Shown: positions 27,955-36,929, numbered from the stretch's first letter. The stretch is DNA of 64,000 bases from Kitasatospora sp. A2-31 (GCF_022288725.1 NZ_JAKNTA010000014.1:62001-126000), one strand, 5' to 3'. Made by a program: numbers and translations. The notes: generated by a model not told the origin, from the sequence alone.

Positions 27955-28191
27955 TTACTTGTTGCCGAAGACGAACGGCATGACGATGCCGATGAGGGCC
28001 AGCGCCTCGGTCAGCGCGAAGCCGATGAACATGTTGGAACGGATGAGACCGGCAGCCTCGGGCTGGCGGGCCATGGCCTGGACACCGTTACCGAAGATGA
28101 GACCGACGCCGATGCCGGGGCCGATCGCAGCGAGGCCGTAGCCGATGGAAGCGACGGAACCGTAGACAGTGCCCTCAGCGAGGAAGCTCAT
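27955..28191 (-). CDS. atpE: ATP synthase c subunit
   Basis: Proton-carrying ring subunit. The 78-residue hairpin protein has helix 1 (SIGYGLAAIGPGIGVGLIFG), the polar loop ARQPEA and helix 2 with the essential carboxylate in FALTEALALIG (Glu). Starts at ATG (MSFLAEGTVYGS); earlier in-frame codons would add a polar leader foreign to the family. The C-terminal FGNK is a minor variation. Confidence 0.97.
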   Translation of the reverse strand: MSFLAEGTVYGSVASIGYGLAAIGPGIGVGLIFGNGVQAMARQPEAAGLIRSNMFIGFALTEALALIGIVMPFVFGNK

Positions 28192-28282
28192 TGCAGTTGT
28201 CCTTTGCAGGGTGGTGAACCGGTGGTGATTGGCCACCGGGCGATCCGGGAGGTTGGTTCAGGGAGGGCCGAGGCCCCCTGGC

Positions 28283-29095
28283 TCAGTGCGCCTCTTCGAG
28301 GGCACCGGCGATGTAGCTGCTGGCCAGCATCACGAAGATGTAGGCCTGCAGGAACTGGACCAGCAGCTCGAAGGCGGTCAGGGCGACGGCGACGATGAAC
28401 GAGGCCGAGCCGTAGAGCGCACCCAGGGTCGGGCTGAGCAGGTACCAGGAGGCGATGGAGAACATCACGATCAGCAGGTGGCCGGCGAACATGTTCGCGA
28501 AGGCTCGGACCGCGAGCGTGAAGGGGCGCACGAAGATGTTCGAGAAGAACTCGATCGGCACCAGGATGAACATGACCCAGCCGGGGATGCCCGAGGGCCA
28601 GCAGAGGTTCTTGAAGCCGCCGACGAAGCCGTGCTTCTTGAAGGTCAGCGTCATGTAGGTGACCCAGACGACGGCCGCGAGGCCGGCCGGGAACGCGATC
28701 GCCGCGGTGACCGGGAACTGGGCGAACGGGATGATCGACATGATGTTCATCAGCCAGATGAAGAAGAACATCGAGACGAGCATCGGGACGTACTTCTCGC
28801 CCTTCTTGCCGATCGTCTCCAGCACGATGGACCGCTTGACGAAGTCGTAGCCGATCTCGGCGACCAGCTGCAGCTTGCCCGGAACGAGGCGGGGCTTGGC
28901 GAAGGCCGACCAGAAGAAGACGACGACCAGCAGCGCGACGATCATCGACAGCAGCATCGGCTTGTTGAACTCGACGCTGCCGATCGTGAAGATCGGCTTG
29001 AACTGGAACTCGTTCAGACCCGGGGCCGGGAAGCCGCAGCCTGCGTCCCCGAAGTGGCAACTGCCTGAGGCGAGCTTCGTGAGTTCAGCACTCAC
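28283..29095 (-). CDS. atpB: ATP synthase a subunit
   Basis: Stator proton channel. The 270-residue protein has about six membrane helices, a Cys-bearing N-terminal segment (CHFGDAGCGF), and the key Arg in FTLAVRAFANMFAGHLL; the last helix region is LTAFELLVQFLQAYIFVMLA. Two adjacent GTG codons are possible; the second, 6 bases after GGAG, is preferred. It follows atpI after a 285-base gap that holds a terminator-like hairpin and a possible promoter. Confidence 0.96.
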   Translation of the reverse strand: MSAELTKLASGSCHFGDAGCGFPAPGLNEFQFKPIFTIGSVEFNKPMLLSMIVALLVVVFFWSAFAKPRLVPGKLQLVAEIGYDFVKRSIVLETIGKKGEKYVPMLVSMFFFIWLMNIMSIIPFAQFPVTAAIAFPAGLAAVVWVTYMTLTFKKHGFVGGFKNLCWPSGIPGWVMFILVPIEFFSNIFVRPFTLAVRAFANMFAGHLLIVMFSIASWYLLSPTLGALYGSASFIVAVALTAFELLVQFLQAYIFVMLASSYIAGALEEAH

Positions 29096-29315
29096 CACGG
29101 ACTCCTTCGTCGTGACGCATGGTTACGGCAACCTCGGTGTGTCGGCGTGGCCTGCGACCACGGAGCGGCACTGGTACTTGATGGGTTTCTCGCGGACCCT
29201 GCGCGGCAGTGCGTCGCACCGTCGCGGGATCATCGAAGACTGCGCGGGTCCGGGGGGCGATCCGTCCACCGATCGGACAGACCAGGCCTCTTCCCGTACT
29301 CCGTTGTTGCGACGG

Positions 29316-29344
29316 ACGATAGCAGCCCGTCAGTGCGGCATAAA
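29316..29344 (-). promoter_or_regulatory. Possible promoter upstream of atpB
   Basis: On the minus strand TTTATG, 17 bases, TATCGT form a fair -35/-10 pair about 220 bases before atpB and after the atpI hairpin. It could start the main structural-gene transcript. The match is moderate only. Confidence 0.35.
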
Positions 29345-29349
29345 CACCG

Positions 29350-29366
29350 CCCCCCTCGTTGGGGGG
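29350..29366 (-). terminator. Hairpin between atpI and atpB
   Basis: CCCCCC-AACGA-GGGGGG on the minus strand, 14 bases after the atpI stop and followed by CGGTGTTTATG. It looks like a terminator or attenuator separating atpI from the structural genes. Confidence 0.55.
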
Positions 29367-29380
29367 ACAGCCCGGCCTCG

Positions 29381-29824
29381 TCACTGTTGACGCCCCGGGT
29401 CGGAAGGCTTGTCGGCCTTGTTTTCGGTGGCGTCGGGGTCGACGTAGAAGGTCTTGGCCTTGAGTGCGCCGCGCACCTGGAAGCCCGTCCAGATCAGGGC
29501 GCAGCCCAGCAGGGTGAAGGCGAACGCCTGCCGGTTGAAGAGGTCGGTGTTCTTGAAGACCGCGAGGACGATGCCGACCAGCAGGATCTGAGTGGTGTAG
29601 ACCAGGAGCGCCGCGGCCATCATGATGTGCGGGTTCGACCTGGTCAGCCGGTCGAGTGCGACCTGGCCGGAGCTGAAGAAGGCCATCACCAGCAGCGTTC
29701 CGAAGAGGGCGCCGAGCAGTCCCTTGCCACCCGCGACGGCAAAGGAGATCACCATCGCGATGACTCCGGCGACCGCAGTGGGGATCGCGGCGCCTCGGAG
29801 GATCCGGGCGTCGTTGGACGGCAT
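29381..29824 (-). CDS. atpI: AtpI-like membrane protein
   Basis: Small membrane protein at the head of the atp operon, thought to help c-ring assembly. The 147-residue product has four predicted helices (about 17-37, 38-58, 73-95 and 101-122) and a polar Asp/Lys-rich tail. Sequence is poorly conserved, so the name rests on position, size and topology. The ATG (MPSNDARILRG) has CGGAG 8-9 bases upstream. Confidence 0.8.
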   Translation of the reverse strand: MPSNDARILRGAAIPTAVAGVIAMVISFAVAGGKGLLGALFGTLLVMAFFSSGQVALDRLTRSNPHIMMAAALLVYTTQILLVGIVLAVFKNTDLFNRQAFAFTLLGCALIWTGFQVRGALKAKTFYVDPDATENKADKPSDPGRQQ

Positions 29825-30119
29825 GTCGGCAACTCCGGCGGCATGTCGATGTGGCAGGGGGACGGGCACAGAACGTGGTGGGTGACACCGGACCGAGGGG
29901 GAGCCGCAGGCCGGCCGCTCGACGGCGAGCCCGTCGAGGGAGACCGGCCAGGGACGGAAGTCATCCACCTGTGAGGTCTTTCGGCGTGTTCTCGGTACTC
30001 GTGAACGGTATCACAAACTATTTGATGAGAGCTTTACCATGAATGTGTGGCACCTGTCACACCAACGGAGCAAGAGTGCCGCCGTTTGGATGAACCCGGA
30101 TGACGGTACGTCAATTCAC

Positions 30120-31463
30120 CTATCGGACACGGCCACTACCGTGCCCCCGGCCGGAGACCGCGGACGAACCCTTGCCGAGTTCACCGAGCAGTTCCTTGTC
30201 CTTCGCCGACAGTTCAGCCATCGGTGCGGAGGCCGGCGCGACCGCGGCGGCCTCGCTCCCGGTGACCGCCGCGGCGGCGGCACGGCCGGCGGCGGGGCGG
30301 CGGCGGTAGCGCGGCGGGACGAAGGACTGCACGGCCCGCGGGGCCCGCGGGCGGAACCGCGGGGTCAGCAGTACGACCAGGCCGACCAGGCAGAGCCCGG
30401 CCAGCGTCAGCACCACCGTGCGGCCGGTGTTGGTCACCGAGAAGGCGACCGTGCCGAAGGCGATCAGCGCGGCCCAGAAGTACATGATCAGCACCGCCCG
30501 GCTGTGCGAGTGGCCGACCTGCAGCAGGCGGTGGTGCAGGTGGCGCTTGTCGGCGGCGAACGGCGACTGGCCGGCCCAGGTGCGGCGGACCACGGCGAGC
30601 AGCAGGTCGGCCAGCGGCAGCGCGATGACGGTCAGCGGCAGCAGCAGCGGGATGTAGATCGGGACGAGGGCGTGGACGGTGGCGGTCTGCGACCCGGTCT
30701 CGCTGGTGATCAGGTCGGGGTCGACGCGGCCGGTGATGGAGATCGCGGCGACGGCGAGCATCAGGCCGAGCATCATCGAGCCGGAGTCGCCCATGAAGAT
30801 CCGGGCCGGGTGCAGGTTGTGCGCCAGGAAGCCCATGCACATGCCGATCAACAGCACGCTGAAGAGCACCGCGGGGGCCGCGTCCATGATCGTGTAGCCG
30901 TACCAGAGCCGGTAGGAGTACAGGAAGAACGCCATCGCGGCGATGCAGACCATGCCGCCGGCCAGGCCGTCCAGGCCGTCGATGAAGTTCACCGCGTTGA
31001 CCATGACGACCACCAGCGTGACCGAGATGACCATGCCCTGGGTGGGGCTCACCGCGACCGCGCCCACGCCGGGCACCGGCAGGGTGATCACCGTGACGCC
31101 CTGCCAGACCATCACACCGGCGGCGATCATCTGGCCGCCGAGCTTGACCAGCGCGTCCACGCCCCACTTGTCGTCGAGCACGCCGAGCAGCCACATGATC
31201 CCGGCGCCGGAGAGCAGCGCGCGGATGTCGGTGCCCTGGGAGAAGACCTTGGACAGGTTGTCCAGCTGCGAGGCGACCAGGATGCCGGCGCAGAGCCCTC
31301 CGAACATGGCGATGCCGCCGAGCCGCGGTGTGGGCTCCCGGTGCACGTCACGGGCGCGCAGCGGCGGCATCGCGCCGGCCGCGATCGCGAACTTCCGGAC
31401 CGGCCCGGTCAGCAGGTAGGTGACGGCCGCGGTGCAGAACAGCACCAGCAGATACTCACGCAC
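30120..31463 (-). CDS. Undecaprenyl-phosphate sugar-phosphate transferase (MraY/WecA family)
   Basis: Moves a UDP-sugar phosphate, probably GlcNAc-1-phosphate, to undecaprenyl phosphate to start wall-polymer synthesis. The 447-residue, roughly eleven-helix protein has the catalytic Asp cluster LGVLDDKWG, NFIDGLDGLAGG, the WecA-type HNLHPARIFMGDSGSM and the HLHHRLL motif. The last about 70 residues are Ala/Arg-rich and cytoplasmic. Of two tandem GTGs the second is 6 bases from GGAGG and gives the usual MREYLL start. It lies between atpI and the serine hydroxymethyltransferase-like gene, as in other Streptomyces. Confidence 0.92.
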   Translation of the reverse strand: MREYLLVLFCTAAVTYLLTGPVRKFAIAAGAMPPLRARDVHREPTPRLGGIAMFGGLCAGILVASQLDNLSKVFSQGTDIRALLSGAGIMWLLGVLDDKWGVDALVKLGGQMIAAGVMVWQGVTVITLPVPGVGAVAVSPTQGMVISVTLVVVMVNAVNFIDGLDGLAGGMVCIAAMAFFLYSYRLWYGYTIMDAAPAVLFSVLLIGMCMGFLAHNLHPARIFMGDSGSMMLGLMLAVAAISITGRVDPDLITSETGSQTATVHALVPIYIPLLLPLTVIALPLADLLLAVVRRTWAGQSPFAADKRHLHHRLLQVGHSHSRAVLIMYFWAALIAFGTVAFSVTNTGRTVVLTLAGLCLVGLVVLLTPRFRPRAPRAVQSFVPPRYRRRPAAGRAAAAAVTGSEAAAVAPASAPMAELSAKDKELLGELGKGSSAVSGRGHGSGRVR

Positions 31464-31623
31464 CACTGGCCTCCTGCATCACTGTCCGACGGGTGGGTAC
31501 CGAAGGTACTCCCGTGTCTGTCCGGGTTTCGAGGTGCGTCGCCACGGCACACACCTTATTGAGTCCGACGCCCGGGGCACGCATCGCGGTTCGCCCTACC
31601 GGGTAGGAGATCGGGTTGCCCGC

Positions 31624-32988
31624 TCATCGCCGGCCGGCGAAGACCCGGGCGAGCTCCCGGACGCGGGCCCCGATCCGCACGTCCGTGCCCCCGGTGAGCA
31701 GCCGTCCGACCAGCCCGGCGATCTCGGCCAGTTCGGCCTCGCCCATGCCCTGCGAGGTCACGGTACCGGTCCCGAGCCGGATCCCCGAGGTCTCGGCGGG
31801 CGGCGCGGGATCGTACGGGACGGCGCACTTGCCGAGCAGCACGCCCGCCGCGGCGCAGCGGCGCTCCGCCTCGGCGCCGCTGATCCCGAGCGGCGAGACG
31901 TCCGCGGTCACCAGGTGGGTGTCGGTACCGCCCGTCAGCGGGCGCATTCCGGCCTCTGCGAGCCCCTCGGCGAGGATCCGCGCCCCGGACACCGTCCGCT
32001 CCGCGTAGGCCCGGTACGCGGGCGTCGAGGCCTCCGCCAGCGCCACGGCCTTGCCGGCCACCTCGTTCATCGCCGCGCCGCCCTGGCTGAACGGGAAGAC
32101 CGCCCGGTCGATCCGCTCGGCCAGCTCGGCGGTGGAGAGCAGCAGGCCGCCGCGCGGACCGCGGAGCAGCTTGTGGGTGGCGGCCACGGTGACGTCCGCG
32201 TAGGGCACCGGGGAGGGCGCCAGGCCCGCCGCGACCAGGCCGGTGGTCTGCGCGGCGGAGGCGATCAGGAAGGCGTCCGCCTCGTCGGCGATCTCCCGGA
32301 AGGCGGCCCAGTCGGGGTGGCGGGGGTGGGAGATGGAGCCGGCCACGATGGCCTTGGGACGGTGCCGCCGGGCGAGCGCGCGGACCTCGTCGAGGTCGAC
32401 CAGGCCGTCCTCGCGGCGCACCCCGTAGCCGACGAACTCGAACCAGCGGCCGGAGAAGTTGGCGCGCGAGCCGCAGCTCAGGTGGCCGCCGTGCTCCAGC
32501 GACATCGCCAGCACCGTGTCACCCGGTCGCAGCAGTGCCGCGTAGGCCGCGAGCATCGCCGAAGTGGCGGACCGGGGCTGGACGTTGGCGTGCGGCGCGG
32601 CGAACAGCGCGCGGGCCCGGTCGATCGCCAGCAGCTCGGCGGCGTCCGCCAGCGCGCAGCCGGTGTGGTGGCGGCGGCCCGGGTAGCCCTCGGCGTACTT
32701 GTCGATCAGGGGACCGGTGAGCGCGGCCAGCACGGCCGGGCTGGTGAGGTTCTCCCCCGCGAGCAGCTGGATGCTCTCGGCGCGGCGCTCGGCCTCGGCC
32801 GCGAGCAGGTCGGCCAGCTGGGGGTCGGCCCGGCGCAGCGTCTCGGAGGCCCAGCGGCCGCCGGAGGGGGCGCCCCTCCCGGTCGTCCCGGTCGTCCCGG
32901 TCGTCCCGGTCGTCCCGGTCGTCTCGGCGGTTCCGGCTGATCCGGTCGCGGCATCGGTGACGGTCATGGCGGGGCTCCCGGGCTGCAT
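31624..32988 (-). CDS. Serine hydroxymethyltransferase-like PLP protein, divergent
   Basis: SHMT makes glycine and methylene-tetrahydrofolate from serine. The 454-residue protein keeps the fold, Glu100 in KYAEGYPGRR, the Schiff-base Lys273 in AATHKLLRGPRGG and the carboxylate-binding Arg in SGIRLGT. Several cofactor-site residues differ from the E. coli enzyme: Ser244 where Asp200 contacts the PLP ring nitrogen, Gln247 for His203, Arg139 for His126, His108 for Tyr65 and Gly78 for Ser35. It may therefore catalyse another reaction or be inactive. A Thr-Thr-Gly repeat lies at 23-37. Start ATG has GGAGG 7 bases before; a second ATG seven codons on is also well placed. Confidence 0.8.
   Translation of the reverse strand: MQPGSPAMTVTDAATGSAGTAETTGTTGTTGTTGTTGRGAPSGGRWASETLRRADPQLADLLAAEAERRAESIQLLAGENLTSPAVLAALTGPLIDKYAEGYPGRRHHTGCALADAAELLAIDRARALFAAPHANVQPRSATSAMLAAYAALLRPGDTVLAMSLEHGGHLSCGSRANFSGRWFEFVGYGVRREDGLVDLDEVRALARRHRPKAIVAGSISHPRHPDWAAFREIADEADAFLIASAAQTTGLVAAGLAPSPVPYADVTVAATHKLLRGPRGGLLLSTAELAERIDRAVFPFSQGGAAMNEVAGKAVALAEASTPAYRAYAERTVSGARILAEGLAEAGMRPLTGGTDTHLVTADVSPLGISGAEAERRCAAAGVLLGKCAVPYDPAPPAETSGIRLGTGTVTSQGMGEAELAEIAGLVGRLLTGGTDVRIGARVRELARVFAGRR
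32881..32925. repeat. 9-base tandem repeat in SHMT-like gene
   Basis: Unit GGTCGTCCC, four perfect copies and one with a single change, coding for a Thr-Thr-Gly tract in the N-terminal extension of the SHMT-like protein. Such a run can vary in length by slippage without breaking the frame. Confidence 0.9.
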
Positions 32989-33145
32989 CGGGGCGCCTCC
33001 CGGCCGGAGGCTGGGGTGAGGGTTCCTCCAGCGTAGGACCGGTCCTCCCGGCCGTCCTGCCGACGCGTACCGGGTGCACCCACCCGGCGGCAGCCACCGG
33101 GACCGGCGCCCGGTGCCGGAGTGTCACCCCCTCACTCCCTCACCC

Positions 33146-33820
33146 TCACCGCGGCGCGGGGATGCCCGTCAGCGCCGTGACCACCGGGTCCACCGCGTGG
33201 AATATCTCCTCGCCGCAGTTGCGGAACATGCCGATCGGTGCGCCGTACGGGTCGTGCACCTCGTCCGACTCCGGGCTGGCGGCGAGCAACCAGCCGCGCA
33301 GTGCGGCCGCCGCCCGCACCAGGGCGCGGGCGCGCTCGGTGACGTCGGCGCCGCGCCGCGGATCGGGCAGGGTGCCCGGGTCTATCGTCCGCACCAGGCG
33401 GGTGAACTCCTTCAGGGTGAAGGTGCGCAGCCCGGCCTCGTGGCCCATCGAGATCACCTGGGCGCGGTGGTCCAGGGTCGCGGTGAGCACCAGGTCGGCC
33501 TCGACCACGTGCTCGTCCAGCAGCTCGCGGCCGGTGAAGCCGCCGCTGTCGGCGCCGTACTCGTCCAGCACCGTGGCGGCGTGCTCCTCCATCGGCGCGC
33601 CCTCGTGGCCCCAGGTGCCGGCGCTCTCCACCAGGATCCGGCCGGCCACCCGGGGGCTGAGCCGGGTGTCCAGCTCACGCCGGGTGAGCCGCTCGGCGAT
33701 CGGCGAGCGGCAGATGTTCCCGGTGCAGACGAACAGGATGCGGAAGTGGTCCAGCGGCCTGGGACCCACGCTCAGGTACGGCGATATGCCGGGCCCGGCA
33801 TGGAGGGAGGCGGCCGTCAA
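33146..33820 (-). CDS. Low-molecular-weight protein-tyrosine phosphatase
   Basis: Removes phosphate from tyrosine or related substrates. The 224-residue protein has the signature CTGNICRS at about 32-39 (Cys-x5-Arg) after a 25-residue extension, and a late Asp-Pro (EVHDPYGAPI) for the general acid. Length is greater than the usual about 160. The start is TTG overlapping the stop of the upstream gene (TTGA) with GGAGG 7 bases before it, so it is coupled to the threonylcarbamoyl synthase. Partner kinase and substrate are unknown. Confidence 0.9.
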   Translation of the reverse strand: MTAASLHAGPGISPYLSVGPRPLDHFRILFVCTGNICRSPIAERLTRRELDTRLSPRVAGRILVESAGTWGHEGAPMEEHAATVLDEYGADSGGFTGRELLDEHVVEADLVLTATLDHRAQVISMGHEAGLRTFTLKEFTRLVRTIDPGTLPDPRRGADVTERARALVRAAAALRGWLLAASPESDEVHDPYGAPIGMFRNCGEEIFHAVDPVVTALTGIPAPR

Positions 33821-34464
33821 CTGCCGGCCTCCAGGTCGGGGACGACCTCCCTCAGCTGCTCGGCGCTGATCGCGCCGGCCCGCAGCAGGACCGGGACCTT
33901 GCCCGTGACGTCGACGATGGAGGACGCGGTGGCGTGGTCCGCCGTGCCGCCGTCCAGGTAGACGGAGATGGCGTCGCCGAGCTGCTGCTGGGCCTCGTCG
34001 CAGGTGGCCGGGGACGGGCCGCCGGTCTTGTTGGCGCTGGAGACGGCCAGCGGGCCGGTGGTGTTCAGCAGCTCGATCGCGACCGGGTGCAGGGGCATCC
34101 GGACCGCGACGGTACCGCGGGTCTCACCGAGGTCCCAGCGCAGCGAGGGCTGGTGCCGGGCGACGAGGGTGAGGCCGCCGGGCCAGAAGGCGTCGACCAG
34201 CTCCCACGCCTGCTCGGAGAAGTCGGTGACCAGGCCGTGCAGGGTGGTCGGCGAGCCGACCAGGACCGGCGAGGGCATGTTGCGGCCGCGGCCCTTGGCG
34301 GCCAGCAGCGCGGCGACGGCATCGGGCGAGAAGGCGTCCGCGCCCACGCCGTACAGGGTGTCGGTGGGCAGTACGACGAGTTCGCCGCGGCGGATAGCCG
34401 AGGCGGCCTCACGCAGGCCGGTGGCACGGTCCCCGGCGTCGGCACAGTCGTAGCGGCGGCTCAT
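33817..34464 (-). CDS. L-threonylcarbamoyladenylate synthase (Sua5/TsaC family)
   Basis: Makes threonylcarbamoyl-AMP for the t6A modification of ANN-decoding tRNAs. The 215-residue protein is a single YrdC domain: GELVVLPTDTLYGVGADAF, KGRGRNMPSPVLV, WPGGLTLVAR and VSSANKTGGPSP. It lacks the extra C-terminal Sua5 domain, so it is TsaC/YwlC-length. ATG start. It lies between prmC and the phosphatase on one probable transcript, and t6A synthesis fits the translation genes around it. Confidence 0.93.
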   Translation of the reverse strand: MSRRYDCADAGDRATGLREAASAIRRGELVVLPTDTLYGVGADAFSPDAVAALLAAKGRGRNMPSPVLVGSPTTLHGLVTDFSEQAWELVDAFWPGGLTLVARHQPSLRWDLGETRGTVAVRMPLHPVAIELLNTTGPLAVSSANKTGGPSPATCDEAQQQLGDAISVYLDGGTADHATASSIVDVTGKVPVLLRAGAISAEQLREVVPDLEAGS

Positions 34465-34552
34465 CGGTGCGGTCCCCTTCCGAGATGGCTGATCACGTGG
34501 GCGGTCGCGCTCGGCGGCGCCGCCCTGCCCGCGGTGGTACGGCGCCGGCCTG

Positions 34553-35419
34553 TCACAGCGAGGCCTTCCGTGCCGTCGTGAAGCGCGGGCGGTTGTTCAG
34601 GTCGCGGTGGTCGGCGGTGTCGGTCCAGCCGCCGTCCTCGTTGAAGATCCACGGCACCTGGCCGCCCTGGGTGTCGGCGTGCTCGATCACCACGGCGCCG
34701 CCGGGGCGCAGCAGGCGGGCGGCGACCCGCTCGATGCCGCGGATGGTGTCCAGGCCGTCCTCGCCCGAGAACAGCGACATCTGCGGGTCGTGGTCGCGCG
34801 CCTCGGGCGCCACGTACTCCCACTCGGTGAGCGGGATGTACGGCGGGTTGGAGATGACCAGGTCGAAGCGGCCGTCCCAGGAGCGGTCGTCCTCGAAGGC
34901 GCGGGTGGCGTCGCCGGCGTGCAGGGTGACGCGGGCGCGGTCGGAGCTCGCTTCGATGTTGCGCCGGGTGTAGCGCAGCGCGCCCTCGTCCAGCTCGAAG
35001 GCGTGCACGCTGGAGCGCGGCAGTTCCTGGGCCAGGGCCAGCGCGATGGCGCCGGAGCCGGAGCAGAGGTCGACCACCAGCGGCTCGGCGACGTCCATGT
35101 CGCGCACGGCGTCTATGGCCCACTCGACGACCGACTCGGTCTCCGGGCGGGGCACGAAGACGCCGGGGCCGACCTCCAGCTCCAGGTAGCGGAAGAACGC
35201 CCGCCCGGTGATGTGCTGGAGCGGCTCGCGCGCCTCGCGCCGGGAGACGGCCTCCCAGTAGCGCGCGTCGAAGTCGGCGTCCTTCACCGTGTGCAGCTGG
35301 CTGCGCTTGACGTTGTGGACGTGGGCGGCGAGCTCCTCCGCGTCGAAGCGCGGCGACGGCACGCCGGCCGCGGCCAACCGCTGGGTGGCCTGGGCCACCT
35401 CGGCGAGCAGCAGGTTCAT
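34553..35419 (-). CDS. prmC: Release factor glutamine methyltransferase PrmC
   Basis: Methylates the Gln of the GGQ motif in release factors, raising termination efficiency. The 288-residue protein has the N-terminal helical domain, AdoMet site VVDLCSGSGAIALALA and the diagnostic NPPYIP. It is directly downstream of prfA, its substrate gene, as in many bacteria. ATG start. Confidence 0.96.
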   Translation of the reverse strand: MNLLLAEVAQATQRLAAAGVPSPRFDAEELAAHVHNVKRSQLHTVKDADFDARYWEAVSRREAREPLQHITGRAFFRYLELEVGPGVFVPRPETESVVEWAIDAVRDMDVAEPLVVDLCSGSGAIALALAQELPRSSVHAFELDEGALRYTRRNIEASSDRARVTLHAGDATRAFEDDRSWDGRFDLVISNPPYIPLTEWEYVAPEARDHDPQMSLFSGEDGLDTIRGIERVAARLLRPGGAVVIEHADTQGGQVPWIFNEDGGWTDTADHRDLNNRPRFTTARKASL

Positions 35420-35480
35420 CCGTACGACCTCTTGTTTCTGCGCTCCGGCTACTGACGGCAGTGGTGCCCGGACGCCGGTC

Positions 35481-36557
35481 TCAGTTCTGTTGGGCCGCGG
35501 CGAGCTTGGCCGCCGCGTCCGCGTCCACGCAGGACTGGATCACCGCGTTCAGGTCGCCGTCCAGGACCTGGTCCAGGTTGTACGACTTGAAGCCCGTGCG
35601 GTGGTCCGAGATGCGGTTCTCGGGGTAGTTGTAGGTGCGGATCCGCTCGGAGCGGTCCACGGTGCGGACCTGGCTCCGGCGCGCGTCCGAGGCCTCCCGC
35701 TCGGCCTCCTCCTGGGCGGCGGCCAGGAGCCGCGACCGCAGGATGCGCATCGCCTGCTCCTTGTTCTGCAGCTGGCTCTTCTCGTTCTGGCAGGACGCCA
35801 CGATACCGGTCGGCAGGTGGGTGATCCGGACCGCGGAGTCGGTGGTGTTGACCGACTGGCCGCCGGGGCCGGACGAGCGGTAGACGTCGATCCGCAGGTC
35901 GTTGGCGAGGATCTCGACCTCGACCTCCTCCGCCTCGGGGGTGACCAGCACGCCCGCCGCGGAGGTGTGGATGCGGCCCTGCGACTCGGTGGCGGGGACG
36001 CGCTGCACGCGGTGCACGCCGCCCTCGTACTTCAGCCGGGCCCAGACGCCCTGGCCGGGCTCGGCGTTGCCCTTGGTCTTCACGGCCACCGAGACGTCCT
36101 TGTAGCCGCCGAGGTCGGACTCGTTGGAGTCGATGATCTCGGTCTTCCAGCCGATCCGCTCGGCGTAGCGCAGGTACATCCGCAGCAGGTCGCCGGCGAA
36201 CAGCGCCGACTCCTCACCGCCCTCGCCCGCCTTGATCTCCAGGATGACGTCCTTGTCGTCGCTCGGGTCGCGCGGCACGAGCAGCAGCCGGAGCTCCTCG
36301 GTCAGCTCCTCGCGGCGGGCCTCGGAGTCCTTCACCTCGGAGATGAAGTCCGGGTCCTCGGCGGCGAGTTCACGCGCGGCCTCGATGTCCTCGCCGGCCC
36401 GCCGCCACTCCCGGTAGACCCGGGTGATCGGGGTCAGCTCCGCATAGCGCTTGGCCAGCTTGCGGGCGTTGGCCTGGTCGGCGTGGACGGACGGGTCGGC
36501 CAGCCTCGTCTCGAGGTCGGCGTGCTCGACGAGGAGCTCTTCGACTGCCTCGAACAT
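35481..36557 (-). CDS. prfA: Peptide chain release factor 1
   Basis: Recognises UAA/UAG and triggers peptide release. The 358-residue protein carries the codon-reading PAT motif in VQRVPATESQGR and the catalytic GGQ in SSGPGGQSVN. Length and both motifs are standard for RF1 rather than RF2. Gene order rpmE-prfA-prmC is the conserved bacterial arrangement. Confidence 0.97.
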   Translation of the reverse strand: MFEAVEELLVEHADLETRLADPSVHADQANARKLAKRYAELTPITRVYREWRRAGEDIEAARELAAEDPDFISEVKDSEARREELTEELRLLLVPRDPSDDKDVILEIKAGEGGEESALFAGDLLRMYLRYAERIGWKTEIIDSNESDLGGYKDVSVAVKTKGNAEPGQGVWARLKYEGGVHRVQRVPATESQGRIHTSAAGVLVTPEAEEVEVEILANDLRIDVYRSSGPGGQSVNTTDSAVRITHLPTGIVASCQNEKSQLQNKEQAMRILRSRLLAAAQEEAEREASDARRSQVRTVDRSERIRTYNYPENRISDHRTGFKSYNLDQVLDGDLNAVIQSCVDADAAAKLAAAQQN

Positions 36558-36659
36558 GGGTGGCCTTCTTCCCGTGAGATGGGGTGGTGGGGGGGGTCGC
36601 GGGGCGGGGGTCGCGGGGCGCTCGTGCGCCGGGGGATGCGAACGGCGCCGGCCCCCAGC

Positions 36660-36682
36660 GCCCCCGGAACGAGTACGGGGGC
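36660..36682 (-). terminator. Hairpin after rpmE
   Basis: GCCCCC and GGGGGC form a 6-base-pair stem, set inside larger inverted repeats (CGGCGCCGG at 36643-36651 and CCGGCGCCG at 36691-36699). It lies between rpmE and prfA and may end or weaken the rpmE transcript. Confidence 0.5.
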
Positions 36683-36707
36683 ACCGGGAACCGGCGCCGC
36701 GGGAGCG

Positions 36708-36929
36708 CTAGGCCTTCGCGCTGTGCTGCTTGCCGAAGCGGGCCTCGAAGCGGGCCACGCGGCCACCGGTGTCGAGGATCTTCTGCTTGCCGGTGTAGAA
36801 CGGGTGGCACTGCGAGCAGACCTCGGCGCGGATCTCGCCGCTGGTCTCGGTCGAGCGGGTGGTGAACTCGTTGCCGCAGGTGCAGGTCACACGGGTGACC
36901 ACGTACTCGGGGTGAACGTTGGACTTCAA
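36708..36929 (-). CDS. rpmE: 50S ribosomal protein L31, zinc-binding form
   Basis: Large-subunit protein. The 73-residue product is the Cys-containing type: VTCTCGNEF and VCSQCHPFYTG carry the zinc ligands. TTG start with AGGAG 6 bases before it; no ATG fits. A sigma-R-type promoter motif lies just upstream, and from memory rpmE belongs to the SigR thiol-stress regulon of S. coelicolor, so the two agree. Confidence 0.95.
   Translation of the reverse strand: MKSNVHPEYVVTRVTCTCGNEFTTRSTETSGEIRAEVCSQCHPFYTGKQKILDTGGRVARFEARFGKQHSAKA

Noticed and set aside
27955..28236. Longer AtpE with 15 extra N-terminal residues
   Set aside because: The leader (MANHHRFTTLQRTTA) is polar and absent in c subunits; the internal ATG gives the canonical 78-residue protein.
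29085..29888. Minus-strand frame overlapping atpI and the atpI-atpB gap
   Set aside because: No family resemblance; atpI in the alternative frame has clear membrane helices, start site and position.
31616..31640. Possible coding overlap between sugar-phosphate transferase upstream region and SHMT-like gene end
   Set aside because: The gap of about 160 bases shows only non-coding sequence; no small gene is supported.
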